This document shows, piece after piece, positions 1-11,460 of a DNA stretch of 64,000 nt; position 1 is the first letter of the stretch; each line of letters begins with the position of its first letter. The notes beneath the pieces are model-generated. The model did not search any database and was not told where the DNA came from. It saw only the letters and a program-made list of their open reading frames with translations. Position numbers and translations under genes: made by a program. Origin of the DNA: Gnetum montanum (taxonomy: Eukaryota > Streptophyta > Gnetopsida > Gnetales > Gnetaceae); the NCBI GenBank assembly GCA_015680685.1, contig MNCI01009462.1, positions 2,724 to 66,723 on the forward strand, read 5' to 3'.

Positions 1-630
1 TAGTTGGACGCAGATGGCAATCTCGGGTAAGAGGAAGTCATCTCGGAATCGTTATGTTGTGTGTATGGTATGCCTTAGACAAGGTGATTCATGTTGGTGG
101 CCGTTAGTACTTAGACTAGTTTGAAGTAGGTGCGAATCACAGCAAATTCGACTTTGAAACAGGCCCGTTTTGGGTGTTTTTGTTGAAAAAACACTGTAGC
201 GGGACTGTAGCAGTACTGTAGCAGCGTAAACATTGTAGCAGCGTAAAAGCACTGTAGCAGCGTAAAAGCACTGTAGCACCGTAAAAGCACTGTAGCAACG
301 TAGAAACACTATAGCATATGCTGAGACACTATAGCATATGCTGGGACACTGTAGCATATGCTGGGACACTGTAGCATACGCTAGGAAACTGTAGCATACG
401 CTGAGACACTGTAGCATATGCTGAGACACTGTAGCAGCGTATACGCCCAGATGCTATAGCAGCGTAAAAACACTGTAGCAGCGTAGACGCTGGGAATTTG
501 TAAACAAAGTTAGCGTATGGTTAAATCAGCGTAGACACTGGAAGACTTGCAGATGGTGAGTTTTAAACAGGGCAGCGTAGACGCTGATTAGCGTAGACGC
601 TGGAAAGTTTGTAGGTAAGGTTTTTAGGAG
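1..630 (-). repeat. Leader with short tandem repeats built on CTGTAGCA and GCAGCGTA
   Basis: From about 185 to 485 the plus strand reads as degenerate 18-22 bp units such as cactgtagcagcgtaaaag and cactgtagcatatgctgag, roughly 14 copies. A related set with 'agcgtagacgctg' continues to about 605. ORFs here with repetitive Tyr/Ser/Leu-rich products are translations of the repeats. In the minus-strand element this is the untranslated leader between PBS and gag. Confidence 0.7.
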
Positions 631-649
631 GCCCTCCTTCTAGTGCCAA
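631..649 (-). other. Primer-binding site of the left Tat-type element
   Basis: The minus strand reads TTGGCACTAGAAGGAGGGC starting 4 nt after the LTR end at 654. This matches the TTGGCGCTAGAA(G/A)GAGGG-type PBS that I recall from plant Tat/Ogre elements, with one difference. The tRNA partner is not assigned here. Confidence 0.7.
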
Positions 650-1331
650 TTTTTGTACCGCCTGAAATTGTCGGTCTCCGGCTGGAAGGAAACAAAGACC
701 ATGGGATCGCAGGGCACACACAGAAGACCCTACCTTCACTTGAGGGTGAGTTGGAATGCACGAAGGTAGAGTACCTTGGGTGGTCTGCACGCGGATCAGA
801 CAAGGATTTACCCACACGTATGCCGAAGTGCTATACGCTGGGTTATGCGTAAACGGTGTAAACGAGAGCATAAACAGCGTAACAGATGTGTAAACAGGGC
901 GTAACCAGAGCGTAAACAGCATAAACGGAGCATAAACGGGGCGTAAACAGAGCGTAAACAGGGCGTAAACAGCATAAACAGGGCGTAAACAGCATAAACA
1001 GAGCGTAAACGTGAAGAGAGCATAAACAGAATACATGCAACAATTAATGAAAACTGTAATAGATTTTAGGAAGAAAATGCCGAAGTATTATTGCAAAGTG
1101 AGAGTTACAATGCACCGATCTAACGCAGTTGTGGCTTTCACACAAGGTGGACGAATAACCCCGGTGGATGCAGGGATGACTGTGGGCTGGTTCAAACTAT
1201 AGGCACAGCGTCTGGAGGCTGTATGCTCAGCGTACAGGGTTGATGTCCAGCGTCAAGGTTTCTGTTCTGGTTCTTTTTTTGTCTCTGGTTTGCTCAACTT
1301 GCCAACCCCCTGAATCTTGTAAAAATTTGGG

Positions 1332-1339
1332 CTTTTATA
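1332..1339 (-). promoter_or_regulatory. Putative TATA box of the left LTR
   Basis: TATAAAAG on the minus strand, followed by GCCC as in the paralogous LTR (17673-17680). Conservation of word and context in two diverged LTRs supports it as the core promoter. Confidence 0.55.
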
Positions 1340-1509
1340 TCAGGTTTTGACGGTGGACTCAGGTTGGGAGACACGTGGCGCATTGACCGGGTGTAAGATA
1401 TGTTACAACTGGACAACGTATAGCACACCAGCGTACAGGATGCCAGCGTACATGATGCCAGCGTAAGCGTATAGCATGCCAGCGTAAGCCAAAAATGTAC
1501 CCAGCATAT

Positions 1510-2215
1510 ACACATGAAAATGCTTCATTTTAAGGTCAAAAATTGATTTTTGGGTGCCTGAGAGCTACTGGGAACCCTGGGGAAGGTTCTGGGGGGGTCT
1601 AGACGCTCAATTCTGGCACGTTTTAACTCATTTCTAGGGCCCGAAAGTCTGTCTACGCTGGCTACACCCTGGCGTATATGCTGGGCGTACAGGAATGGAA
1701 GACCATCATTTGGAGCCCAAAATTCGATTTTCAAGTGTCTAAGAGCTGCTGGGAACCTTGAAGAAGGTTCTGGGGGGTCTGGACACTCGATTTTGGCACG
1801 TCTTGACTCATTTCTGGGGCCCAAAAGTCTATCTACACTGGCTGCACCCTGGCGTATACACTGGGCGTACAGGAATGGAAGACCATCATTCAGATATTTT
1901 CAAGTGTCCAAGAGCTACTGGGAACCTTGGGGAAGGTTCTGGGAGGTCTGGACACTTGATTCTAGCACGTCCTAACTCATTTCTGGGGCCCAAAAGTCTG
2001 TCTACGCTGGCTGCACCCTGGCGTATACGCTGGGCGTACAAGAATGGAAGACCATCATTCAGAGCCCAAAATTCGATTTTCAAGTACCTGAGACCTACTG
2101 GGGACCCTGGGGAAGGTCCTAGGAGGTCTAGACACTCCACTTTAGCATTTTTTGATGAGTTTTTGAGCCCCAAAAGTTACTGTACGCTGGACCTTACGCT
2201 GGGCATGTGTAGGCC
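1510..2215. repeat. Four tandem ~170-185 bp repeats inside the LTR
   Basis: The block gaatggaagaccatcatt recurs at 1692, 1872 and 2042. Each copy is followed by a CCCAAAATTCGATTTTCAAGT-like stretch, 'gagctactgggaacc', 'ggtctggacactcgatt', 'ggcccaaaagtctgtctac' and 'ctggcgtatacgctgggcgta'. A fourth, more diverged unit begins near 1510. The copy at 1872 lacks about 15 bp. The palindromic word GGCGTATACGCTGG occurs once per unit. Confidence 0.8.
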
Positions 2216-4869
2216 AGCGTACAGGATGCATACTTAGTGAAAACCAAGTATTTTGAGCTCAAGATTTGCCAAGTTTGATGCCAGATGTCATCATAGTCTT
2301 CCGTGGATCCCAGGGAGCTTTTACTTACTTGCTTTGACTTCATTTAATGCTATTTTCGAGGCTTTCAAGCTTGCTCATGCTGAGGACCAACATGACTTAG
2401 CTTAATTTCTGTCTACAAGTGTTAGCCAAAATTTTTTGTGGTGTTTCACCTACACCATGTCACACCCTCAACAGATCATCATGAACCCTGTAAACACCAC
2501 CGTTGCAACCGCTCAAGTCATCGACGTCATGGGCACCATGCCCGTCCGCCAGCCCGCGACACAACCCACAGCGGGGCCCCGCCGGTCCCTAAGGTTGCAA
2601 GGAAGGAACCCAACCTCTAACATTATAACCCAGGACCAATATAACTTCATATGTGTGAAGATACAAGCTAGTCTAGCAGTAGATCAAGCCGAAATGGAGG
2701 GGAAGAGGCAGTTCGAACTCTTCTACATGGGGGACGCGAGTTCATCCCCTCTCCGTACGATATAATCCCTGTTCCAGAACAGTACTCAGATCTCGTTACA
2801 CGACTCCTCCTGCAAAGGAGCCAGCCGTTGGATCAGCCTGTGGTAGATCTCCAATAGGAAGAGGAGGATGAGTTCGCGGCCCAATTAGAACACGAGGACT
2901 CCTATCACACCCTCAGTCCACAAAACCATGTCAACCCCATTTTTCATCCAGACACAGGGGAAGTCATGCCCCTCCAACCCCTTAGACTCACCCACGCACA
3001 AATGCCTCCACCAGAAACATCCTCATTTGCTCATGTTCCACCTCCGACTGATCCGCAATTCAGCACGCTCCCTCTCGCTATCATCCCCGATGCAGCAGCC
3101 GGCCTGTCCTCGCAAGCACCATCCCCGCACAATAACATGGAAGCAACCTTCACGCCTCGAGTGATAGGGATGCCACATGTGATACCAGCATCCATGTCCA
3201 CCCATTACATTCCCCACATCCAAATGCACGGAGCCCCCTCGACCACGGTAACTCAACAGGGAGCTCCTTCACAAAATGTGTCTGGATAATGGGCAGCAAT
3301 GGGCGCTCAACCACAGCAACATCAACGTCCTCACTATAACATACCGCCCCATATGGTACAACCAGCCAACATTCCCCCAATACAGCTGCAACCACAGCAA
3401 CAACAGCCTTTCCCCTATAACCTGCCGTCCCTAATGCCACCCCCTATAAATGTGCCACAAGCACAACTCCCAGCCACACAACTTTCAGCCTTTCAACCTA
3501 CCATACAACACTCTAACCTGTACAATATATCACAAGTTCAAGCTGCCATGTCACTGAGTGCCCAAGACTGGGTGGATGCCAAAAGACTGATGCAAGAATT
3601 AACCAACAAGGTAAAGTGCCTCAAAATGGCTGCCGACGGGGAGCTGAAGGTAGTGGACTTCTACCACGATGACCCCATCAGCCCCTCCGTCCCACCTCTA
3701 ACCTTGCCCAAAGGCATATCGTTGCCAACACTAACCAAGTATAATGGGGAGACGGACCCCAATGCACACCTCATAAAGTTTAGGTTAGAATGCGCGTTAC
3801 TCCAGGCATGGCCCCATGCCATTCTCCAAGTGTTCCCCATGTCTCTCGTAGGAAGAGCACTGGTACCAAGCCCTGCTTAGGAATTCCATCTTCTCCTTGG
3901 AGGAGTTGTTACACCAGTTCGTGACTCTGTTCAAGTATAACTTAAAACCTGAGGCGACATTGGATAGCCTCATACAAGTTAAACAAGCACCACTTGAACC
4001 TGTACAGAAATTCATTCAAAGGTGGAACGCTGCTCTCAACGAGCTACATGAGCCAATCTCCCAAACCTACCTACTTACCATTCTGAAAGGGGCTGTTAAT
4101 GACTTTTTTAAATCCAACTTGTACTACCTTAACGCGCGTAACCTCAACCAAGCTTTTGTACAGATCAAAAACATAGAAGAGGCGGCTCAAAACAGCCACG
4201 ACCCTGCATACTTAGCCTTTAAAAACCAACACACTAAAAAAGATAAAGAGAAGGCTAAGGCAACTATAGCAGCAATAGTGGGGACGCAACAACAAAACAA
4301 ATCACCAGTAACCCCTACTAACTATAATAAACCTATCCCCACAACCGCGCCAGAATCATCATCATCGCAGAACCCAACAACAAACCATACGCGAAATTTT
4401 GAGAGGAAAGAACCCTCTCAATACACGCCTCTACCAATGAAGCCATCCCAGCTCTTCGATCAACTCCTGAAAGCTGGGTTAATGAAACATAAATAGTTAT
4501 CCCCTGCGGCCATCTAGAGACATGACCAGTTCTGTCAACTCGTTCAAAACCCAAGCTTAGCAACACCGGATGAGCCTCCCGTACCCAAAGGCTTCATAAT
4601 GGATCGCTTTTGCGACTACCATCAACGAAACGGGCACGGTACAGATTACTATTTCACCTTGAAGCAGGATATACAGCAGATGATCGACGACGGCCAAATC
4701 ACCTTTGACGAGGCCAACCTGATCCAACCGCAGAATCAAGCCATGGGGGTGTATAAGGACCCTCTAAACACCAAAGAGGCGTTGTACGTCATCAATACAA
4801 TCTACCTTGATGATGATTCCGAAACACCCAACATTAACACCATCTACCCTGAGTGTACACAACAAACAT

Positions 4870-5320
4870 CTAATAGGCCGTTTATAGTTCGCGTCCCTAC
4901 TCTTGCACCCACATCCATGCCCCAACCACCGCATGCCCCACAGCGACCATCTGTTGTTCAGGTGCCTCTAGCTGTAGCGACGTCTAACACCATGACACGT
5001 GACAAACCATACGTGGTGCGTGTCCCTCCCGTCATTCCCTCAAATGCACCAACCCCTTCTACTCGACTGACCCCTTTCGTAGTCCGAGTACCACCAGCAG
5101 TCGCAACAGCGGAGGTCCAACCTCCGCCAAAACCAACCCCATATGTCATTAGAATACCCAAAAATCTTAATGATTACCAAGCCTCCAACTCACAAACGCA
5201 AGGCGAACCTAGCCCCTACGTCATTAGGGTACCTGGCCGGCCTTCTGACCAATCACATCTGACTGTCCACCCGCAACCCCGCCCACCTCCATATGTGGTG
5301 CGAATCCCAGGGCAACCCGA
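4870..5320 (+). repeat. Seven-fold P(Y/F)VVR(V/I)P peptide repeat in the gag-protease linker
   Basis: The gag frame encodes successive short motifs: RPFIVRVP, RPSVVQVP, KPYVVRVP, TPFVVRVP, TPYVIRIP, SPYVIRVP and PPYVVRIP. They are separated by 15-25 residue Pro/Thr/Ala-rich spacers. The DNA of the spacers differs, so the motif seems kept at the protein level and is not a recent tandem duplication. Confidence 0.85.
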
Positions 5321-5899
5321 GGCTCCAAGACCAGCCCCACCTCCATGCCACACACGAGAACGCTTAGCAGATAGGCTTACACGTGAACGTGTGGAGAAGG
5401 AACGCCAACGGCTAGCTGTGGGTCCACCCAAGCCCACTCCACTTAACTCCGTACCCATGTCGTCACCTAACAACCCACCGAACCCAGGCAACGAAAGTGA
5501 GTCATCTAAAAAACATGAACCATCTAAAACGATAGCTCCTTGCAAAAATGACAAATCAACAAAACACGAAATAAAACTGTTGGGCCCAATGGACCCAATC
5601 ATCGTCAATAAAAATGTCCACAACAGTAGAGACTTCGCAACAACTTTGACACAAGTCACCCAAGCATTGAAGTAAAAGAACACTTCACTAAGCTTATATG
5701 ACCTGGTTCTAACATCGTAAACACATCGTGAAGCTTTGGTACATATGTTGACGTCGATCCCAGTAAGCGAGGACTTGCCTCCAAACGAACCCTCCATTCA
5801 CACGGTAATGTACTCGCCTCACGAAACAAGTCCTAAACCATTAAGCTTCCATAACGATAATATTAAGATGGATAAGAAAACAAGGGAGGTGACAACAGC

Positions 5900-6200
5900 C
5901 CCCATGTTCATAATGATACGCATGAACCAGTTCAAGATACATAGGGTCCATGTAGACGATGGAGCTGCTACGAACGTGGTACCATACCCAATCGTTGAAC
6001 AACTAGGGCTGACGGAGTCAATCAAACCGACTGCGACTACATCTTTAAAATCATTCAGCGGGTCACGCGTGATTGTCAAAGGCACAGTGACCTTAGACTT
6101 CATAGCGGAGGATCAATTTCCCACGTCCACCGATTTCCTAGTGGTCGATGAAATGCCAGGATTCAACTTAATACTAGGGAGACCCTGGTTGGCCCAACTA
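5900..6200 (+). other. Retropepsin-like aspartic protease domain
   Basis: The translation shows VDDGAATNVVP, the position normally held by D-[ST/D/N]-G-[AS], followed about 80 residues later by FNLILGRPWL, the usual second landmark of plant retrotransposon proteases. The DDG form, instead of DTG/DSG, is common in Tat-like elements. No stop falls inside this domain. Confidence 0.8.
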
Positions 6201-6659
6201 AAAGCGGTCTCCTCCCCTATACACCAAGAGATCCACCTGCCTTATGAAGGCGGTGAAATCATTATACATGGGGAGGCTGCTACACCTATCATTTCATCAC
6301 ACGTAGACATGGACCAAGGCTCAGAGGTCGAGCTTGAGGAGCCTAAACAAAATGATAAAAATGTGCGACAACTGGTAAGCAATAAGCCTTTAAACACGAA
6401 ACAGGATCCACCTAAAATAGAAACACCTGCATCTAACATTGTACATGCGCCATCTCAAATAGAAACTAACACAGAACTCATAACAAACGCCGAAACATCT
6501 GAAAACACTAACATAGAAGCCATTCCATCAGACGTCCCTTGGGCCGAATTACCGTTTAACGTAATCAGCGAAGGGGATGCTAAATACAGAATCATACCGG
6601 TTGACACATCGCCTAACATTAAAAGGAAGAAAATTATAAAATTACTAAAATAATACCAT

Positions 6660-6812
6660 CTCAACTAGTCCGAAATGATGTTAAACTATCATGTCCACAA
6701 TGACATAAAACTAGCCATGATCAGAAATCGTCGGTCAACCAAGAAACCCATCCACGTTACATGAAACGCTACTTGTTTACAATGGGGCCCGAAATGGCCT
6801 TAAACTAGATCA
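6660..6812 (+). repeat. Spacer repeat units downstream of protease (TAAACT family)
   Basis: Degenerate units of about 25-30 bp: gtccgaaatgatgttaaact (6668), gtccacaatgacataaaact (6693), ggcccgaaatggccttaaac (6785). The same family recurs at 11975-12075 and 15526-15895. The rest of 6654-7009 is AT-rich with no recognisable gene; on the minus strand it would be the 3' flank of the antisense gene. Confidence 0.65.
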
Positions 6813-9800
6813 CACACTTGTGCTTCATTTCTCCTCTTATGATTACATCTGCATATTACACTTAGAGAAAATAAATAAATATATATAAACCAAAATATTT
6901 TACATTGTCGTGTCATGTGTGCAATCAAACTCAAAATCAACAAAAAATATCTATACATGCAATGCTGTACAATTATATGTGTCAATTGTTTCCGTTCATC
7001 CCAAAGTTTTCAAGTTAAAATTTCCATATCAATGTGAGTCAACATAGTTCCAAAGACAAAACTAAAAACAAAAAAAACACTAAGCATCTGTAAGATGGGA
7101 GGATCGTCCCCTTTAGATCCACCAGCGTTAGCGGCCCCGGCTCCACTGGAGCTAACTTCTTGAGCATCATCGCCGCCTTCATCCTGCAAATACAAAATGA
7201 GATGACCAATATAAGAATAAGAGAGTGTCAAAATTTCAAACACCCTTTAGCAAATTAGTTTTACAACGACAGAATACTTACCATAGGAGATCTCCCCAAG
7301 CCGAACTCCAATCGGCGAAGGATTTCTTCCTCCGAAACACTAGCCCAATCTGTTTCCCCAAGGCCTAGGTCGACGTCTGCTAAGGCCTTTCCCTTATCAA
7401 CAGCTGACCAGACTGGACGTTTTAGAGGAAATTCACCCACAGTAAGTTCCCCAGAAGCAGTGGTAATAATCCTCTTAGGAGATTCCATCTCAACTACGGT
7501 ATTCTCCGCAAAAGTATCGAATGCGGAACGTAAGCCCAAACCCTCTACGAACATCTCAAGTTGTCATTTCTCTATAGAAACTTCTTTCAAGGATTTCTTA
7601 TAGTGGTGCTTATGATTCTTTTCATCTTGGCCCCACTTACGCACTTTGGAGGCAAATGCCTTCCAATCCTGGCACTTCAGATTCAATAGGTCTATCTAGG
7701 CTTTACGTTCCACGAACCACCGAGTTAGTGACGCATGGCGATTTAACAAGTTCCAATATCTATTGTACGTAATTTCGGAAGTTCGCCAAGAACTATGACC
7801 TGCTAATCGAGTTGAAGCGAATTCATAACGAGCTTTGAGATCGTCGCGTTCAGTTGATAGCTCGGAGACTTCCTTCTCCTTTGTCTGGATCTGCAACCAT
7901 AGTTGTTCTATGGATCGCCTACAGGTCCACACCAACTTGGCGTTATGGACAAGGCTTTTCGCCACCTCGTTGTAAACCAGCCTTGGTACCTATTCCACTT
8001 CTGGGGGTAATGTAGCCAAACTGTCAATGCTGATCGTCTCAACAGGATCCCACCTTAACTTGGCACCTATGCGTACGAAAAGATCAAATGTTAAGGCAAC
8101 AGAAACAGGGTATGACACTCTAAAACGGCAAGCCATTTAAAAACATTATACCTATTTCGGAGTCGACCTCCTGAATTCGTTCGACAACTTCTTCCATGAT
8201 TCCAGCCGCAAAATCCATCTTACTTGGCATTTCAAACCAAGTAAATGGCTCACAGGTGCGGGAACTAACCTCAGCGGTCCTCTCAGGGGGAACCGTCTTC
8301 ATAGGTACATCCAAGCGCACTATCCTGGTCTCTCTGCCTTCGCCTGACAAATGAAAACATGAAAATAAAATACCGTAGGAATGACAACTAACAAGACAAG
8401 TTGAAATAAGATAAAAAGAAAACATACCATGCTCCTTGTCACCTTCTGGAGGATCACCTAAATCTAGATCCCCCTGAAGAAAGCTACGGAACATTTGTTT
8501 GACACCACCCTGGTCATCCAATGGTTCAGTTTCGCCAGTGTCTCCCTTTAGTTTCTCCGTTCCTCCTCCCTGATCCTTATCCACCTTTTCCTCTTCATTA
8601 TTCTTCTCCATGTTCGTCTCCTCCTCCTCCATAATGGTTTCCAACGCCTGCTTCCTCACTTCTCGAATCAAGCCAAAGATGTCAGCGACATGTGAACGAT
8701 CGAAAAGAAAAATTGTGGACAAAACAAAAACAATAAAACAATAAGCTGGCAAAATTCTACATACTGGGCATCTTGAATCTTATGCGCTTCACTCGCTGCT
8801 CGCTCACATTCGAAGCTTCCTCAGTTGCGCATTCATGTCTCTTCAGCTTCGTTTTGGCCTGGCCCACAATTTCTTTAATCACCTGCTCAACTCTTCTGGC
8901 AGTGAGGGGTACATCATCCGGCTCTAACCCTAGACTATCGCAAGTATGAATAGAGGTCCCTGATGATTCCCCAGTCGTAATAGACACAGACTCATCGATG
9001 CCTTCAGGTGCATCCTGGGACTTGGCTGTATCGAACAAGTGGTTGATCCATGGGCGGGATAGTTGACCCCAATCCCGTAGAACAAACTTGTTACCCGCCT
9101 GGACTACCAAAAACTCGGCAAAGCAATGAAGGTAACCGGCGAAGAAGGTGAAGGTGAAGTGGGACTGCGCCTCGACATTCAAGCGCAACCGCACTATCTC
9201 CTTGTGCATGCCTGACAACAGAAACTCCACCCAGTTATAGCGCATGCTAGTTTCCAGGATGGTTTTCATAACATGCACAGCCTCAACCCCAAGGCTCTTC
9301 ACCTGAGAGAGGGTTTTGAGAAATACCCGTGCCCTAAACAGGGGATACATTTCATTCACCTCTTCAACCTTTGCCTTCCCCTACATCGGGAACCCCTTGG
9401 CACCCTTGGCTAGGCCCAACTAGTCCTCCAACTCGCGCACCGTATGGAGCTCTTTATGAGCTCTGTCTAAGACTACATTTATGTCATCCGTCGGTAGCCC
9501 GAATAAGTTTGAGAAAAACTCAGGTGACAGATGAAAAACTACCTTAACACACGTAATCCGGGTGTTGTAGTAGGAGATAGACTCATTAAAAGAATCCACG
9601 ATCCCAATCATTTCCCCTATTGATACATCAGGACTTGGGGTCATGAGGAGCTCCATAAGGCTGGCATTATTCAAGTAGCGAACAATAGAAGCGAGGCATG
9701 GTTACGCAACCACTTCTGAGCCTTAGCCACCTCCCCGAACTTCATTGACAATGTTGTTTCAGTTCGCCCGATTGTGACAGGATCCCTGCCAGGAGGTGCA

Positions 9801-10324
9801 TCAACTGCAAGCGCGATATAAGATTGTTGTATCAGTATAACCTTCGGTAATTAAAACACATTAGCACATCAAAAAGACATTGTCATTTACCTCCCGTAGT
9901 AGACTTGGATGTGCTTCTTGGACCAAAGTCACAAGGGAAAACTGGCCCCTGATCCGACCAATCTTTATCCAACCATCCACGGGCTTGGCACAGTGCCAAC
10001 GCTCTAGAGAATCATTGGTGAAAATAGATGATGTCCCCCTTCATTAGACCTATTACAGTTTTACGAAGGGTAGGACCCGTCATAAATGCCTCTAGAGCGG
10101 TGCGAGTTAAGGCAAGCCCATCATCTTCGATGCATATTCCTTCTGCATTAACTTTTGGCCTACAAACGAGCGAATATCAAAACTGAGGTAAATGCCAAAC
10201 GCCGAAAAGAAGCGATAAACTTGAATGGTCCTACCTGCCTACTCGGTACACTATGCCGGGAGGGTTCTGACATAATGTATGCGCGTGTGCCGCTCAAAAT
10301 AAAGTATTATCGAGGTAGTCCTAC

Positions 10325-10684
10325 CCTCGTGGTAATCGGGCCCACACGCGCGCTAACGGGCATGTGGACTTAGGTCCGCGGGAAGAACCGTCCTCATTCA
10401 TAAATGGCCCCTCGTCGATGTCTTCCATGAAGACAACGACACCCTCCGCGGCTCCAGGCAACATCGCCTCAACTATGTTCTGTGCCACCAGTTCATTCAG
10501 GTGTGACCAGATAACTACCTCGAAGTTGTCCAAAATGAAGGATAAGAAATCAAGCGCACCTTCTCTGAACCAAACCCCGTTGTGTTCCACGATTAGGTCC
10601 GGGGTAGGCTCGTTCGCATCCATGGGGCCAAACCACGTTAACACCCCAACAAGCTCAACCACGAGGAGAAAAGGCCTAGTGTCC
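10325..10684 (-). other. Degenerate FCP1/NIF-type HAD phosphatase domain (exon 2 of the antisense gene)
   Basis: The translation gives TRPFLLVVELVGVLTWFGP, then FREGALDFLSFILDNFEVVIWSH and NIVEAML. NIF/FCP1-like proteins show KLLVLDLDxTL, RPGxxEFLxxLxxxFEVxxWSS and NVxxIxxLL in the same order and spacing. Here the first catalytic Asp is Glu and the second is Val, so it reads as a pseudo-phosphatase or relic. The match is by eye; a profile search is needed. Confidence 0.55.
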
Positions 10685-11460
10685 CTGCAAACAACCAGAG
10701 TACTAACGTAAAATCAGCTACACAGCAAAACAACGCAAAAACCAAGGTTCACAGCATAGATTGACACTTAGAAAAATTTTCTAACTGTTTACGCTCGGCG
10801 TATACGCTGTCAAAACCTAGCGTAGACGCCGCCCACATTTATTTACGCCCAGCATATACGCTAATTAAAACCTAGCGTATACGCTGTTGAAATCTGTTCA
10901 CGCACGGCGTATACGCTACTTGACCCAGCGTATACGCTGAAAATTAATTATTTACGCCGACCCCCGAACCTCTTACCCTCAGCGTATACGCCACAGAAGT
11001 GGCTAGCGTAAATAGTCTACGCTATACACTGAGCAAATAGTTTATGCCAGAAACATGAAAAACAAGCCTACGCTATGTCATACTTAAAAGGACAAATGTG
11101 TACGCTCAGCGTATACGCCGAAGAAACCCTGAGCGTATACGCCGTCACAATGAAAACAGAACTTACGCTGACAAAACAGAAAACTTACACTGATCAAACT
11201 TCGTACATAGAGAATTTATTACGCCATGGTTTACGCTGATATAATCGTGCAGGAAAAGTGTTTACGCTGACAAAATCGATTACGCCCTGACAGTCTACGC
11301 TAACCCGACTTTACGCTATGAATTTACGCTCGGCGTATATGCCAAAACCCTCTACGCTAACCCGTTACGCTGGGCGTATACACTCGGCGTATACGCCGAG
11401 ACTGTGTACAAGACCGTCTACGCTATGAAAGTAATAAACAGAAACAGGATCAGAGCCTAC
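10685..11460 (-). other. Intron 1 of the antisense gene, filled with GCGTATACGC palindromes
   Basis: Donor CACAG|GTAGGC at 11460 and acceptor TTTGCAG|GGAC at 10685 (minus). It is about ten times longer than most other introns of this gene. Between about 10785 and 11400 the core GCGTATACGC appears at least eight times, with many one-mismatch relatives. The largest is CTCGGCGTATACGCCGAG (11383-11400), an 18-bp perfect palindrome. Confidence 0.65.

Larger units (their letters stand above)
1..2450 (-). mobile_element. 5' end of a minus-strand Tat/Ogre-type Ty3/gypsy retrotransposon (LTR, PBS, leader)
   Basis: Read on the minus strand this stretch is LTR, primer-binding site, then leader, continuing off the left edge. 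The LTR opens with TGAAACACCACAAAA at 2450 and ends GGTACA at 654. The PBS follows at once. The LTR start and end closely resemble the plus-strand LTR at 17004-18265, so the two elements are related. The TG end lies 6 bp before the gag ATG of the plus-strand element, so this copy probably inserted, in inverted orientation, into the 5' region of that element. No coding sequence of this element is inside the window. Family assignment rests on the PBS and on LTR resemblance to an element with an archaeal-type RNase H. Confidence 0.75.
654..2450 (-). repeat. LTR of the left minus-strand Tat-type element (about 1.8 kb)
   Basis: Bounded by TG (2450) and CA (654) on the minus strand. Positions 654-1030 align in inverted orientation with 18000-18265, including the same coding-like segment. 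A TATA box (TATAAAAG, minus, 1332-1339) sits in the same context as the one at 17673-17680 of the other LTR. The copy is longer than the right-hand LTR (1.26 kb) because of internal tandem repeats at 1510-2215. The segment 840-1030 is a run of gcgtaaacag/gcataaacag units. Confidence 0.75.
2457..6653 (+). pseudogene. gag-pro: gag-protease reading frame of the plus-strand Tat-type element, decayed
   Basis: Starts at ATG 2457 (MSHPQQ). A coherent protein-like reading runs through three segments: frame of 2457 to about 2730, another frame to about 3861, then back to the first frame to 6653. The gag core is at 3700-4200 (motifs FPMSLVGRA, then WYQALLRNSIFSLEELLHQF across the frameshift). A Cys/His segment, CDYHQRNGHGTD, lies near 4611. 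A proline-rich linker follows, then a retropepsin-like domain at about 5900-6200 with VDDGAATNV and ILGRPWL. In-frame stops: 2855, 3287, 4494, 4515, 5673, 5718. Gag packages element RNA; the protease cleaves the polyprotein. The copy cannot make a full protein. Confidence 0.85.

Noticed and set aside
185-485. CRISPR-like short regular repeats
   Set aside because: Units are contiguous and degenerate without unique spacers, and the context is a plant retrotransposon leader.
643-852. Conserved protein shared by 643-852 (plus) and 18067-18300 (minus)
   Set aside because: Both are the same LTR segment in opposite orientation; similarity is at the DNA level.
52-1043. Minus-strand ORFs with repeated Tyr/Cys/Leu/Phe words
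   Set aside because: They are translations of short tandem repeats in the leader and LTR; every frame shows the same periodicity and no domain is visible.
654-2450. Left LTR taken as the 5' LTR of the plus-strand element
   Set aside because: Its TG/CA ends and PBS read on the minus strand, so it belongs to another, inverted element.
6561-6566. Donor for an Ogre-like intron at AAC|GTAATC
   Set aside because: The phase does not fit the pol frame that starts at 12160, and the consensus is weak.
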